64,000 bases of DNA from Myxococcaceae bacterium (GCA_016793095.1 JAEUJQ010000023.1:1-64000); one strand, 5' to 3'; positions 42,145 to 51,701 are shown, counted from the first letter of the stretch. Numbers and translations are program-made. The notes: a model not told the origin generated them from the sequence alone.

Positions 42145-43062
42145 TCAGGTCGTGACGAGCCGGCGGGCGAGCTCGACGACGCCGGCGCTGGTGAGCCCGA
42201 CCGAAGACCGCAGCGCGTCCTGAGTGCCGGCCGTCTTGAAGGGCTGCTTCGGCAGCCGCAGCGAGGCGAACCGCGTCGCGACGCCTGCGCCAGCGATGAG
42301 CTCGGCCAGCACCGAGGTGAGCCCGCCGTCGCCGTGCTCCTCGACGCAGATGAGCCGGCCCGTCGCGCGCACGGCCGCCAACACCGGCTCGGGGTCGAGC
42401 GGCACGAGCGAGGGGACGCTGAGCACCTCGGCCGAGATGCCCTGGCGCGCCAGCTCGTCGGCCGCCGCGACGCACAGGCCGAGCACCGCGCCCGTCGAGC
42501 AGATCGTCACGCTCGTCCCAGCCCGGAGCCGCAGCGGCTGCCCGACCGTCAGCGTGGGCTCGGTCTGGTGCACGACCGGCTCGCCGCCCTTGCCGAGCCG
42601 CAGGTACGCGGGGCCCGGAGTGCGCACCAGCTCGGCCACGCACAGGCGGGTCTCCACCGGGTCGCCAGGCGCGAAGACGCGCAGGTTCGGCAGCACCCGC
42701 GCCACCGCCAGGTCCTCGACGCCGTGGTGCGAGTACCCGGCGCTGCCGTAGGCCAGCCCGCCGCCCACCGCGACGACCTTCACGTTGAGCTGGTGGTAGC
42801 AGACGTCGTTGCGCAGCTGCTCGTACGGCCGCAGCAGCGGGAAGTTCGCGATGGAGTAGACGAACACCGTCTTGCCATCGAGCGCGAGCCCGGCGGCCAC
42901 GCCCATCATGTTCTGCTCGGCCACGCCGGCGTTCAGGTAGCGGCCCGGGAACTTGTCGCGGAAGACCTCGAGCACCGAGAAGCCGAGGTCGCCCGTCACC
43001 AGCCAGACCTTCTCGTCGGCCTCGGCGTGCCGCACCAACGCCTCGATGAAGGCCTTCCTCAT
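42145..43062 (-). CDS. Transketolase, C-terminal subunit (split enzyme)
   Basis: 305 residues covering the pyrimidine-binding and C-terminal domains of a transketolase. It has GDLGFSVLEVFRDKFPGRYL, the catalytic-Glu segment NAGVAEQNMMGVAAGLALDG, SHHGVEDLAVARVLPNLRVF and the C-domain VTICSTGAVLGLCVAAADEL. Together with the gene just upstream it makes a complete thiamine-diphosphate enzyme that transfers two-carbon units. Start ATG 43062 overlaps the N-subunit stop (ATGA). Its place at the end of the CDP-sugar operon suggests a role in building the sugar, not in central metabolism. Confidence 0.92.
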   Translation of the reverse strand: MRKAFIEALVRHAEADEKVWLVTGDLGFSVLEVFRDKFPGRYLNAGVAEQNMMGVAAGLALDGKTVFVYSIANFPLLRPYEQLRNDVCYHQLNVKVVAVGGGLAYGSAGYSHHGVEDLAVARVLPNLRVFAPGDPVETRLCVAELVRTPGPAYLRLGKGGEPVVHQTEPTLTVGQPLRLRAGTSVTICSTGAVLGLCVAAADELARQGISAEVLSVPSLVPLDPEPVLAAVRATGRLICVEEHGDGGLTSVLAELIAGAGVATRFASLRLPKQPFKTAGTQDALRSSVGLTSAGVVELARRLVTT

Positions 43063-43871
43063 GTCGGCTCCTTCGCGGCGGCGACCTGCGCGAGGGCCTG
43101 CTCGAGCAGGGTCGGGTTCGGCGAGCGGTAGTGCCACTCGAGCCGCCCTTCCATGTAGTCGACGCCCTTGCCCTTCACCGTGCGCGCGATGACCGCCCGC
43201 GGCTTCGTCCGTCCAGGGTCGCTGGCGAGGGCGCGGCCGAGCGCGCCGTGGTCGTGGCCGTCCACCTCGAGGGCGTCGAACCCGAAGGCGCGCCACTTGT
43301 CGAGGAAGGGCTCGAGCTCGAGCACCTCGCTCACCTTGCCGAAGCTCTGAATGCCGTTGGCGTCGACGATGACGGTGAGGTTCTCGAGGCGGTGGTGACC
43401 GGCGAACAGCGCGGCCTCCCACGTCGAGCCCTCGTCACACTCGCCGTCGGACAGCACCGCGTACACCCGCGACGGGGCGCGGCGGGCGCGCAGCGAGAGC
43501 GCCAGCCCACAGGCGACCGACAGCCCATGCCCGAGCGACCCGGTGGACAGCTCGACGCCCGGCACCTCGCTCGACACGTGCGCGAGCAGCCTGGAGCCGT
43601 CGGCGCTGAAGGTCTCGAGCCACGCCATCGGGAAGAAGCCCCGGTTCGCGAGCGCCGCGTAGAGCGCCGTGCACGCGTGGCCCTTGCTGAAGACGAGCCG
43701 GTCGCGATCGGGGGACAGCGGAGCGGCGGGGTCCACGCGCAGCACGCCGCCGTACAGCACCGCGAGCACGTCGGTGACCGACAGCGCCGAGCCGATGTGC
43801 GACGCGTTGGCGCGCGCGACCATCTTCAGCGCGTCGCGACGAATGGCCTGGGCCAGCTCGAAGGTCGTCAT
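43059..43871 (-). CDS. Transketolase, N-terminal subunit (split enzyme)
   Basis: 270 residues with the thiamine-diphosphate binding domain: ASHIGSALSVTDVLAVLYGG, DRLVFSKGHACTALYAALAN, LSTGSLGHGLSVACGLALSL, and the cofactor motif LSDGECDEGSTWEAALFAG followed by VIVDANG. It needs the C subunit for activity. Start ATG 43871 overlaps the FkbM stop by 4 bp. Split transketolases of this size occur in secondary-metabolite and glycan clusters as well as in some primary pathways; the operon favours the former. Confidence 0.92.
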   Translation of the reverse strand: MTTFELAQAIRRDALKMVARANASHIGSALSVTDVLAVLYGGVLRVDPAAPLSPDRDRLVFSKGHACTALYAALANRGFFPMAWLETFSADGSRLLAHVSSEVPGVELSTGSLGHGLSVACGLALSLRARRAPSRVYAVLSDGECDEGSTWEAALFAGHHRLENLTVIVDANGIQSFGKVSEVLELEPFLDKWRAFGFDALEVDGHDHGALGRALASDPGRTKPRAVIARTVKGKGVDYMEGRLEWHYRSPNPTLLEQALAQVAAAKEPT

Positions 43872-44806
43872 GCGCCACCGGTGAGGGCCGCGATGCAGCG
43901 GGCGTGCGCGTCGGGGTGCAGGAAGAAGAAGTTCGTCTCTTCGGTCTCGTCGGTCATGCGCGTGAAGGGCCGCACACCCCTTCGGCCGAGGGCGAAGCAG
44001 GCGTACCCCAGCCCGTCGAAGAGCGAGATGATGTCGTTGGGGTGGTAGTGGAAGCGGGCCGACCACTTGCGCAGCATCTCGGCGAAGACCGCCGGGCGCG
44101 CCGACGCGAGCGTGGCCTTCGCGCCCTGGAAGACCTGCAGCTCGAAGCCCTCGACGTCGCACTTGATGAAGTCCGGCCGGGTGCCTGTCTTCGCGACGAA
44201 CGCGTCCACCGTCGTCACCTCGCACTCGACGACGAGGGCGTCCGGGCGGTCGCCGACGTTCGCGGCCGACGCGTTCACCGACATCTCGCGCGGCACGTAG
44301 AAGCGCAGCACCCCGGCGGCGTCGCCGAGCCCGAGCTGGTGCACCGTCACCCGCTCGGTCGCCGCGTTCATGGCCAGGTTCTCGTCGAGGGTGGCCCGGG
44401 TCTGCGGCACCGGCTCGAAGGCGTGCACGTGCAGCGTCGGCAGCGCGCGGACGAACTGCAGCGCGTAGTAGCCATGGTTCGCGCCGACGTCGAACAACGT
44501 TCGCGCGCCGAGCAGCCGCAACACCTCGAGCATCAGGTCCCGCTCGGCCGCCTCGAAGGCGCCGAAGTTGAGCGCGTCGATGGGAATGGAGCGGATGTCT
44601 CCTGCCGGCACCCGCATGCGAATGCCCCAGGGCTTGAGCGTCGCGACCACCTTGCCGGCGGAGATCTCGAGCCGCTCCACGTCGGTCGCGCCGAGCAGGC
44701 CCGCGTACTCGAAGAGCGCCTCATGCCGCTCGAAGGCCTTCGCGATGTAGTCGGGCTTGGGCAGCGCGCCCTCGAGGTACTGTCGCTTCAGGTCGCTGAG
44801 TCTCAC
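43868..44806 (-). CDS. FkbM-family methyltransferase
   Basis: GTG 44806 overlaps the epimerase stop (GTGA) and gives 312 residues; the longer frame to 44863 would sit inside the upstream gene. An N-terminal extension of about 95 residues precedes the SAM domain: LFDVGANHGYYALQF, HAFEPVPQTRATLDENLAMN, VTTVDAFVAKTG, FIKCDVEGFELQVFQGAK, AVFAEML. FkbM enzymes put methyl groups on sugar or lipid hydroxyls. Here the likely acceptor is the CDP-linked or assembled deoxysugar made by this operon. Two unrelated FkbM genes occur in the window; this is the pathway one. Confidence 0.9.
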   Translation of the reverse strand: MRLSDLKRQYLEGALPKPDYIAKAFERHEALFEYAGLLGATDVERLEISAGKVVATLKPWGIRMRVPAGDIRSIPIDALNFGAFEAAERDLMLEVLRLLGARTLFDVGANHGYYALQFVRALPTLHVHAFEPVPQTRATLDENLAMNAATERVTVHQLGLGDAAGVLRFYVPREMSVNASAANVGDRPDALVVECEVTTVDAFVAKTGTRPDFIKCDVEGFELQVFQGAKATLASARPAVFAEMLRKWSARFHYHPNDIISLFDGLGYACFALGRRGVRPFTRMTDETEETNFFFLHPDAHARCIAALTGGA

Positions 44807-45873
44807 TGAAAGCTCCGCAGGGTCCGGTCGAAGCCCGTCTGCACGTCGATGTCGGGGCTCCACCCCAGCGCCCGCAGGCGGCTGGTGTCGGGGCAGTTCC
44901 GCGCCACCGTGCTCGCGAGATAGCCCGCGCCCTCGACGCGGGGCTGGGCGGTGACGGACGGCCGTTTCGGGGACAGCGCCGCGATGAGGCGCGCCAGCTC
45001 GAGCACGCTGACCTCGGCGGTGTCATTGCCGACGTTGTACGGCGTGGCGGCCACCCCCGTGAGGAGGATGGTGAAGAGGCCTCGCGCGGCGTCGGTGAGG
45101 TAGCAGTACGGGCGGCGCGCGCTGCCGTCGCTCAGGAGGGTGATGTCGCGGCCGTCGAGCGCGTCGCGGATGAAGTCGGCGAAGACGCGGCCGTCGTCGA
45201 GCCGCAAGCCGGGGCCGTAGGTGTGGAAGAGCCGCGCCATGGTGGTGCGCACACCGAACTGCGAGGCGTAGGCGACGCACAGCGTCTCGCCAGCGCGTTT
45301 GCTCTCGGCGTAGCAGGCGCGCACCGTCGCGGGGTCCACGAAGCCGCCCTGCCCTTCAGCGGTGGGGATCTGCTCTGGCGGCACCTGCCCGTAGACCTCG
45401 CTGCTGCTGAAGAACAGCACGCCCCGGGCGGCCGCACGCCGCGCGACCTCGAGCAGGTGATGGGTGCCCATGACGTTGGGAAGGAACGTGCCCACCGGGT
45501 CCTTGCCGAAGTAGCGGGGGCTCGCCTGGCTCGCGGCGTGGATGACGAAGGTGGGAGCCGGCCACTCGTGCGCCGAGGCGGGAAGCGGCAGGGCAGCGTC
45601 CCAGTGCGCCAGCATCAGGTCGTCGCGGCCCGCGTAGCGCTCAAAGCGGCGCTGGGCGGTCTCCATCGAGCGCACGAGGCCCAGCACGGTGCAGCGCGCT
45701 CCGGGCGGCAGCCGCTCGTTCCGGCGGAGCAGCGTCTCGATGAGGTACGCAGGGACGAAGCCAGCAGCGCCGCTCACCCACACCGTCGCGCCGTCGAGGT
45801 CGGCCCACGGCGCCCGGTGAGCGAGGATCCGCTCGACGTCCTCCGCGACGATGGCCTCGAAGGTGGCGCTCAC
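44803..45873 (-). CDS. NAD-dependent sugar epimerase/dehydratase/reductase (SDR)
   Basis: GTG 45873 overlaps the rfbH stop (GTGA); 356 residues. Rossmann motif [20 protein letters not shown] (GxxGF), [20 protein letters not shown], active site [15 protein letters not shown] with YAESK (YxxxK), and a C-terminal substrate part ([20 protein letters not shown]). It belongs with extended short-chain reductases acting on nucleotide sugars. In this operon it would epimerise or reduce a keto group of the CDP-deoxysugar, for example the ketone left by the transketolase. The exact reaction cannot be told from sequence. Confidence 0.88.
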   Translation of the reverse strand: MSATFEAIVAEDVERILAHRAPWADLDGATVWVSGAAGFVPAYLIETLLRRNERLPPGARCTVLGLVRSMETAQRRFERYAGRDDLMLAHWDAALPLPASAHEWPAPTFVIHAASQASPRYFGKDPVGTFLPNVMGTHHLLEVARRAAARGVLFFSSSEVYGQVPPEQIPTAEGQGGFVDPATVRACYAESKRAGETLCVAYASQFGVRTTMARLFHTYGPGLRLDDGRVFADFIRDALDGRDITLLSDGSARRPYCYLTDAARGLFTILLTGVAATPYNVGNDTAEVSVLELARLIAALSPKRPSVTAQPRVEGAGYLASTVARNCPDTSRLRALGWSPDIDVQTGFDRTLRSFQ

Positions 45874-47246
45874 GGCGGTGCGGTCCGGGCGCCCTTCACG
45901 AACGAGAGCATCGTGTCCGCCATGTAGCGCAGCATCGCGGGGGTGAGCCCCGGGTACACGCCGAGCCAGAAACCACGGCTCATCACGGCGTCGGTGTTGG
46001 TGAGGGCGCCGCTGACGCGGAACGGCGCCGGGCCGCCGCGCTGGCGCGAGTCCTCGAGCAGGTCGGTGAGCGCGGGCTGCCGCACCAGGTTCCCGCCGAA
46101 GAGCATGCGCGTCTGGATCTTGTTGGCCTCGAGGCGCTTCACCAGGTCGTCGCGCGTGAACGGCGCTCCGCTCTTCACCTGCACGATGAAGCCGAACCAG
46201 CTCGGATCCGACCCGGGCGTGGCCTCGGGCAGCTCGAGCACGTCGGACACGGGCATCAGGGCCTCGCGCAGGAACCGCCAGTTCTCGCGTCGCGCCGCGC
46301 CGAAGCCATCGAGCCGCGCGAGCTGCGCGACCCCGACCGACGCGGTGAGGTCGGTCATCTTCAGGTTGTAGCCGAGGTGACGGTACGTGTACTTGTGGTC
46401 GTAGCCCTTCGGCAGCGTGCCCAGCTCCCACTCGAAGCGCTTGCCGCAGGTGTTGTCCACGCCCGAGGGGCACCAGCAATCGCGGCCCCAGTCGCGAATG
46501 GACTCGGCGATGCGCGCGAGCAGCGGGTCGTCGGTGAGCACCGCGCCGCCCTCGCCGGTCGTCATGTGGTGGGGCGGGTAGAACGACAGGGTGGACAACG
46601 CGCCGAAGGTGCCGGTCTTCCGGCCCTGGTAGAGCGAGCCCGCGGCGTCGCAGTTGTCTTCGATGAGCCACAGCTGGTGGCGATCGCAGAACGCCTTCAC
46701 GGCGCCGAGGTCGAAGGGGTTCCCCAGCGTGTGCGCCATCACCACCGCGCGGGTGCGCTCGCTGCGCGCCTGCTCGAGCTGCGCGACGTCGCAGTTGTAG
46801 GTGCGCGGCGCGATGTCCACGAAGACCGGCACCAGGCCGTTCTGAAGGAGCGGCGCGACGGTGGTGGGGAACCCGGCGGCGACGGTGATGACCTCGTCGC
46901 CAGGCTTGAGGCGCCGCTCGCCCAGCAGGTGGCTGGTGAGCGTGGTGACGGCGACCAGGTTCGCGCTCGAGCCGCTGTTCACCAGCAGCGCCTTCCGGGT
47001 GCCGTACCAGCGCGCGAGGTCCTTCTCGAGGCGGGTGTGCCAGCGGCCCGCGGTGAGCCAGAACTCGAGCGCCGAGTCGACGAGGTTGACGACCTCCTCC
47101 TCGCCGTACACGCGGCCGGCGTAGGGCACCCGGCTCTGGCCGGGGGTGAAGGGGGGCTCGGCCTTCGCCTTCAGCCGCGCGAGCTCGCGCACGCGCTCGA
47201 GGATCTCCGCGGTCAGCCGGTCTGCTTCCGTCTGGGGCTCGCTCAC
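45870..47246 (-). CDS. rfbH: CDP-6-deoxy-4-hexulose 3-dehydrase (lipopolysaccharide biosynthesis protein RfbH, E1)
   Basis: GTG 47246 overlaps the rfbG stop (GTGA); 458 residues. DegT-fold aminotransferase-like enzyme in which the usual cofactor Lys is replaced by His ([16 protein letters not shown]), the mark of PMP-dependent 3-dehydrases. The [2Fe-2S] region is present ([20 protein letters not shown]). Other landmarks: [38 protein letters not shown] and EDNCDAAGS. It removes the C3 hydroxyl of CDP-4-keto-6-deoxyglucose together with an E3 ferredoxin-type reductase (RfbI/AscD), which I do not see in this window. Confidence 0.95.
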   Translation of the reverse strand: MSEPQTEADRLTAEILERVRELARLKAKAEPPFTPGQSRVPYAGRVYGEEEVVNLVDSALEFWLTAGRWHTRLEKDLARWYGTRKALLVNSGSSANLVAVTTLTSHLLGERRLKPGDEVITVAAGFPTTVAPLLQNGLVPVFVDIAPRTYNCDVAQLEQARSERTRAVVMAHTLGNPFDLGAVKAFCDRHQLWLIEDNCDAAGSLYQGRKTGTFGALSTLSFYPPHHMTTGEGGAVLTDDPLLARIAESIRDWGRDCWCPSGVDNTCGKRFEWELGTLPKGYDHKYTYRHLGYNLKMTDLTASVGVAQLARLDGFGAARRENWRFLREALMPVSDVLELPEATPGSDPSWFGFIVQVKSGAPFTRDDLVKRLEANKIQTRMLFGGNLVRQPALTDLLEDSRQRGGPAPFRVSGALTNTDAVMSRGFWLGVYPGLTPAMLRYMADTMLSFVKGARTAPP

Positions 47247-48367
47247 GCCGTCACCCGCTCCATGAAGCGGCCGATCTGCGCCTGGGTCAGCTCGAGCAGC
47301 TGCCGGTGATCGGCCCCGTCGGCCGCCGCGCGGTACCACTCCACCGTCCACGCCACCGCGTCGCCGAGGGGCAACAGCGGCCGCCACCCAAGCCGGGCGC
47401 GGGCCTTCCCCGTGTCGAGCATCAGCAACGGGTTCTCGGGCGGGTTCTTCCGCGCCGAGACGTCTTCCCACCGGCCAGCGCCCCACCGCTCGATGAGCAG
47501 CTCGATGACCTGCCGCACGGTGGCCGCGTCTTCCTGCCGGGGCCCGAAGTTGAACGCCTCGCAGAGCGACGCCGCGCGGGGGCCTCGAGCGAGCAGCGCC
47601 GCGCCGAGCACGAGGTAGCCGTGCAGCGGGTCGAGCACGTGCTGCCAGGGACGCACATGGCCGGGGTTGCGCAGCTCCACGGCGCGCCCGGCGGCGAAGG
47701 CGCGCACGGCGTCCACCACCAGGCGGTCGGCGCTCACGTCACCGCCGCCGATGCAGTTGCCCGCGCGGCCGGTGGCGAGCAGCACCTTGCCCTCGGCGGC
47801 GAAGAAGCTGTGGCGCCAGCTCGCGACGAGCAGCTCGGCCGCGCCTTTGCTCATCGAGTACGGGTCATGCCCACCCATCGGCTCGGTCTCGACGTGGGCG
47901 TGCGCTCCGACGGCCGGCTCGTAGCACTTGTCGCTGGTGACGACGACGACCGCGCAGGGCGCTCCGCGGAGGCGCACGGCCTCGAGCACGTGCGCGGTGC
48001 CGACGACGTTCGTCGTCACCGTCTCGAGCGGATCAGCGAAGCTGCGCCGCACCAACGCCTGCGCCGCGAGGTGAAACACCAGCTCGGGTTGAAACGCGTC
48101 CACCACGCCGCGCACGACCGCGAGGTCGCGGATGTCACCCACGTGGTGCTGGAGTCGTGGCGCGACGCCACAGCGGTCGAAGAGGCCGCCGGCGTCAGGC
48201 GCGAGCGAGAGCCCCGCCACCTGCGCGCCCAGCCGCTCGAGCCAGGTGACCAGCCACGCGCCCTTGAAGCCCGTGTGCCCGGTCACGAGCACGCGCCGGC
48301 CCTTGAAGGTGGCGAGCGTTTCCGCCGCCGAGGGTGTGGCAGAGGTGGCGACCATCGGCCGCGGCAT
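47243..48367 (-). CDS. rfbG: CDP-glucose 4,6-dehydratase
   Basis: 374 residues. Rossmann start [20 protein letters not shown], then [46 protein letters not shown] (YxxxK), [20 protein letters not shown] and [15 protein letters not shown] are diagnostic of RfbG. It converts CDP-glucose to CDP-4-keto-6-deoxyglucose with bound NAD. First gene of the six-gene operon; ATG 48367 or 48355 are both possible starts. A 31-bp gap separates it from the GT-C-like gene upstream on the same strand, so that gene may belong to the same transcript. Confidence 0.95.
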   Translation of the reverse strand: MPRPMVATSATPSAAETLATFKGRRVLVTGHTGFKGAWLVTWLERLGAQVAGLSLAPDAGGLFDRCGVAPRLQHHVGDIRDLAVVRGVVDAFQPELVFHLAAQALVRRSFADPLETVTTNVVGTAHVLEAVRLRGAPCAVVVVTSDKCYEPAVGAHAHVETEPMGGHDPYSMSKGAAELLVASWRHSFFAAEGKVLLATGRAGNCIGGGDVSADRLVVDAVRAFAAGRAVELRNPGHVRPWQHVLDPLHGYLVLGAALLARGPRAASLCEAFNFGPRQEDAATVRQVIELLIERWGAGRWEDVSARKNPPENPLLMLDTGKARARLGWRPLLPLGDAVAWTVEWYRAAADGADHRQLLELTQAQIGRFMERVTA

Positions 48368-48398
48368 TTGCCATGAACGGTGCGTGAACGCGAGGCCT

Positions 48399-50159
48399 TC
48401 AGGGCGCCGGGAGCAGCACCGCGCTCCAGTCGCCGTTCTCGGCGCGCAGCACCCGGGCGCCGCCAGCGAGCTGCTGCGCGAAGCTCTCGGCTGTGCCCGG
48501 CGCGTAGACCTGGTTCGAGAACACCACGGCGCCGAACCCCGACTCGCGAAGGCGCGCCGCCATCTGCTGGGGCGGCAGCTGGCTGACCTCGTGCTGGAAC
48601 GAGCCGCCTGGCCGGCCCTTCATCGCGCCGTAGCTCCACCGGAGCTTCTGGTTCGAGAAGGCGTAGAGGCGGAAGTGCTCGTAGTCGTAGATGGGGCCGA
48701 CCGGGCCGTTCTCGGGGAAGGCGAAGGGGGGCAGCTGCAGCACCGCGGCGCCGACGGGCAGCTCCCGCTCGAGCTCGGCGACGAAGCGCTCGTCGGCGTC
48801 CTGCGCCTTCGCCCAGCGCTCGCGCATCTGCCAGTGGTTGAGCCCGTTGCCGTAGACGAGCTTCTTCGAGAGGTCGGGCGACTGTTCCCACAGCCCGAAG
48901 ATGATGACGGGCAACGTCAGGCCCCAGCCCACGCTCGCCGGCAGGCGCCGCAGGGCGGGACTGAGCGCGCGCCCGAGGAACAACACGCCAAGCCCCAGCA
49001 GGAGGATGGACACGCGGTTGTTCGAGCGGAAGGCCACGACGCTCAAGACCATCTGCGCGAGCTGCATCAGCCCACCGCCGATGGAGACGAACATGAGCCA
49101 GAGCGCGACGACGAGGAACCGGCTCGCGGCGCCCCGTGGCGCAGTGCCGAGCGCGGCCCGGAAGCCGGCGAGCAGCATGGCGATGAAGCCGATCGCCGGT
49201 ACGACGCCGAGGAAGTTCGAAGGGAACTCGCCGTGCACGGGGGCCGAGGCCTGGTAGCGGGCTCCAAGGTGAGCGAGCGGCGCGAGCCGATGCAGGTAGC
49301 TGGGGACCAGCAGCTCGAGTGGCCGCAGCGCGTAGATGAGGGTGTCACCCGCCGAGCGCGCGACGGCGCCCGGGTTGGGGCCGAACCGGGCGATCACCAT
49401 CGCGGTGTCGAGGTTCGCGAGCACGAGGGTGAACATGCCGGCGACCATGATGACGACGGTCGCCCGCGCGGCGGCCCAGTTCCGTCGCAGCGCCTGGAGC
49501 ACCACCGCGAGCAGCAGCACCTGCATCACGTAGTTCGTGTAGTAGTTGCAGTGCACTCCGCACACCGCCGCGAACGCGCACGCCAGCCAGAAGCGCCGCT
49601 CGCCGACCCGCAGGCCTCGCCGGGAGAAGGCCCACGTGATGGCGAGGAGACACAGCGGCAGGTGCCAGTAGATGATCAGGTTGAAGTGCGGAATGTTCCG
49701 ATAGAAGAAATACGGGGCGGCGCCGAAGAGCGCGCCCGCGAGTGAGGCCAGCGGTGGGCTGATGCGCAGGCGCCGCGCCACCAGGTACATCACCACCGCC
49801 GACAGCATGCCCGCGCACACGAAGCCGAGGTTCAACGCGGCCGTCACGCCGGTGAGGCGGCTGAGGAAGCCGAGGCCGAGGTAGACGCCGTCTTCGCTCA
49901 AGGGGAAGTCCGTCCACCTGGCGGCGCCGGGAGCGCCGATCCACGGGTCCTCGGCGCCGGTCAGCGAGCCCCAGCCGCGGTCGCTCGAGGCCTTCACGAA
50001 CCCGAGCTGCAGGTTGCCGTCACCGTAGTACTCGATGGGGTGCGTGAGGGCGGCGAGGCTGAACATCCGGTACGTGAGAATCCACGTCAGCAGCACCAGG
50101 GTCGCGGTGAGCGCCAGCGGGCCTGCTTCAGCGCGGAGTCGTCGTCGCAGTCGTCGCAA
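48399..50159 (-). CDS. Polytopic membrane protein, GT-C glycosyltransferase-like
   Basis: 586 residues with about ten to twelve transmembrane helices (LALTATLVLLTWILTYRMFS, LNLGFVCAGMLSAVVMYLVA, VVIMVAGMFTLVLANLDTA, FLVVALWLMFVSIGGGL). A soluble C-terminal domain of about 150 residues contains VGAAVLQLPPFAFPENGPVG. The first periplasmic loop holds acidic residues (EYYGDGNLQLGF), as expected for lipid-phosphate-sugar dependent GT-C enzymes, and NIPHFNLIIYWHLPL resembles YfhO-type proteins. It probably transfers a sugar from a polyprenyl-phosphate donor outside the inner membrane, perhaps the product of the neighbouring CDP-sugar operon. The acceptor is unknown. Divergent from the MBL gene. Confidence 0.78.
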   Translation of the reverse strand: MRRLRRRLRAEAGPLALTATLVLLTWILTYRMFSLAALTHPIEYYGDGNLQLGFVKASSDRGWGSLTGAEDPWIGAPGAARWTDFPLSEDGVYLGLGFLSRLTGVTAALNLGFVCAGMLSAVVMYLVARRLRISPPLASLAGALFGAAPYFFYRNIPHFNLIIYWHLPLCLLAITWAFSRRGLRVGERRFWLACAFAAVCGVHCNYYTNYVMQVLLLAVVLQALRRNWAAARATVVIMVAGMFTLVLANLDTAMVIARFGPNPGAVARSAGDTLIYALRPLELLVPSYLHRLAPLAHLGARYQASAPVHGEFPSNFLGVVPAIGFIAMLLAGFRAALGTAPRGAASRFLVVALWLMFVSIGGGLMQLAQMVLSVVAFRSNNRVSILLLGLGVLFLGRALSPALRRLPASVGWGLTLPVIIFGLWEQSPDLSKKLVYGNGLNHWQMRERWAKAQDADERFVAELERELPVGAAVLQLPPFAFPENGPVGPIYDYEHFRLYAFSNQKLRWSYGAMKGRPGGSFQHEVSQLPPQQMAARLRESGFGAVVFSNQVYAPGTAESFAQQLAGGARVLRAENGDWSAVLLPAP

Positions 50160-50285
50160 AGCGCGCGCACCTTATCTCACCGCCCGCGTGATTCGATCTC
50201 CGTCACCGCGACCGGCCTGACACGACTTCGTGGCCTCGCGGCGAAGAGCCTGGCGCGACGACGCCGGCACCGTTACGCCCAGCCG

Positions 50286-50969
50286 GTGCGGACGCTCATC
50301 GGGTTGCTGCTCGTGTGGACGGGGTGTGCGGACGTCACGGGCATCGAGAACAAGAAGTCGTTCGGCCCGGCGATCGCGATGATCGACCTCTTCACCTCCT
50401 GCTACCTGGTGAAGACCGAGGTGGGCCCGATCCTCGTCGACGCGTGCTGGCGGCCCGAAGAGCTGCGGGTGCGCCTCGCAGAGAACGGCGTGAAGCCCGA
50501 GGACGTCGGCACCGTGCTCTTTACCCATGGCCACCAGGATCAAGTCGCCGGCCTGTCGATTCTGCCGAACGCGCGCATCGCGGCCCTCGCCGAAGAGCAG
50601 GACGTGCTGACGAAGCACGTGAAGACCGACCCGGCCATCGACGACGTCTTGTCAGACGGCCAGACGCTGCGCTTCGGCTCGACGGAGGTGCGGGTCTACG
50701 CCGTGCCTGGCCACACCGCGGGGAGCGCAGCGTTCTTCATCGGCGGCGTTCTCCTCCTCGGCGACAACGCGCTCATCACCGCGAAGGGCTCGCTCGGACC
50801 GGTGCCGAGGGATCGCTCCGCCGACCCGGACCTCAACGTGCGCTCGATGGTGGCGCTGGCTGACCGGCTGAGGTCCGAGGGCCGCGAGGTGAAGTGGCTC
50901 GCCCCGGCGCACAGCGGAGGCATCGAGGCTGGCGCGGCGTTGCAGGCGTTCGCCGACGCCAACCGATAG
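50286..50969 (+). CDS. Metallo-beta-lactamase-fold hydrolase, lipoprotein-like
   Basis: GTG 50286 gives a short hydrophobic start with a lipobox-like WTGC (TLIGLLLVWTGCADV). The MBL fold follows: metal motif FTHGHQDQVAGL (HxHxD), VYAVPGHTAGSAAFFI (GHTxGS), LLLGDNALI (Asp) and LAPAHSGG (His). 227 residues, about the size of the glyoxalase II-like group. It probably hydrolyses a thioester or phosphoester; substrate unknown. Start sites farther upstream would overlap the divergent membrane gene. Confidence 0.85.
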   Translation: MRTLIGLLLVWTGCADVTGIENKKSFGPAIAMIDLFTSCYLVKTEVGPILVDACWRPEELRVRLAENGVKPEDVGTVLFTHGHQDQVAGLSILPNARIAALAEEQDVLTKHVKTDPAIDDVLSDGQTLRFGSTEVRVYAVPGHTAGSAAFFIGGVLLLGDNALITAKGSLGPVPRDRSADPDLNVRSMVALADRLRSEGREVKWLAPAHSGGIEAGAALQAFADANR

Positions 50970-50978
50970 GCCCGCCGC

Positions 50979-51701
50979 TCAGGGCGCCAGCAGGCTCTCG
51001 GGAAACTCCCGGAGGAACTTCTCTCGCCGCGCCTCGGCCTCCTGGTCGCGACCCGCAGCGCGGAGCCCCTCGATGAACAACGCCTCGCGCTCCTCCCGGA
51101 GCCGCCCCTGGGCGTGCTCACGCTGGTGCCGCTCCAGCGCCTCGAGCGCGTGCACGGTGTCGCCCTTCGCCAGCGCAGCCCGGGCGACCTCGAGCAGCGC
51201 GCGCTCGGCGGCGAGCGACACGTCCCGACCGCCGCTCGGCCGGGCGAGGTCCGGCTTCGGGTCCGGTCGGGGGTCCGGCTTCACGGCGGGGCGGTCTGGG
51301 CCGACGAGCGCGGGCGTCACGTCCACCGCGGGAGGAGCGGCCACGGGAGGCTCCGCGGGTGGCGCTGCTACCGGCGCTGGAGGCGCCCCCACGCCTGGTG
51401 CGGGCGGCTGCACCTCGGGGCGCAGGACGACCCGATCAACCGCGACGCCGAGGCCGACCCCCGTCGTCAGCACCAGCACCGCTCCGACGACGAGCTTCCC
51501 CGTCGCCACGACGGCTCCGCTCGCTGCGGCGGTGGCTCCCGCGGTCGCCGACGCGGCGCCGGCCCCCAGGCTCGCGAGCGACTCCGCGAGGCGCGAGCCG
51601 ACACGCTCCTCGAAGCCCGACGGAGGCAGGGGCGCGCCCACGTCGCGCAGGGCGGCGAGCTCGGGCGGCAACGGCGGCAGCTTCACGTCCTCGTCCGTCA
51701 T
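50979..51701 (-). CDS. Probable membrane-bound anti-sigma/partner protein of the ECF factor
   Basis: ATG 51701 overlaps the sigma-factor stop by 4 bp. The 240-residue product has a short cytosolic part (LPPLPPELAALRDVGAPLPP then FEERVGSRLAESLA), one transmembrane segment (LVVGAVLVLTTGVGLGVAVD, about residues 68-88), a Pro/Ala-rich stalk and a helical periplasmic end (AALAKGDTVHALEALERHQR), TPR-like. No zinc motif is seen, so it would be a different type from the anti-sigma at 5000. The role is inferred from coupling to the sigma gene; this architecture is common next to ECF genes in myxobacteria. Confidence 0.75.
   Translation of the reverse strand: MTDEDVKLPPLPPELAALRDVGAPLPPSGFEERVGSRLAESLASLGAGAASATAGATAAASGAVVATGKLVVGAVLVLTTGVGLGVAVDRVVLRPEVQPPAPGVGAPPAPVAAPPAEPPVAAPPAVDVTPALVGPDRPAVKPDPRPDPKPDLARPSGGRDVSLAAERALLEVARAALAKGDTVHALEALERHQREHAQGRLREEREALFIEGLRAAGRDQEAEARREKFLREFPESLLAP

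Noticed and set aside
43868-44863. Longer ATG-start form of the FkbM methyltransferase
   Set aside because: The extra 19 residues would lie within the SDR gene; GTG 44806 with the GTGA overlap matches the other junctions of the operon.
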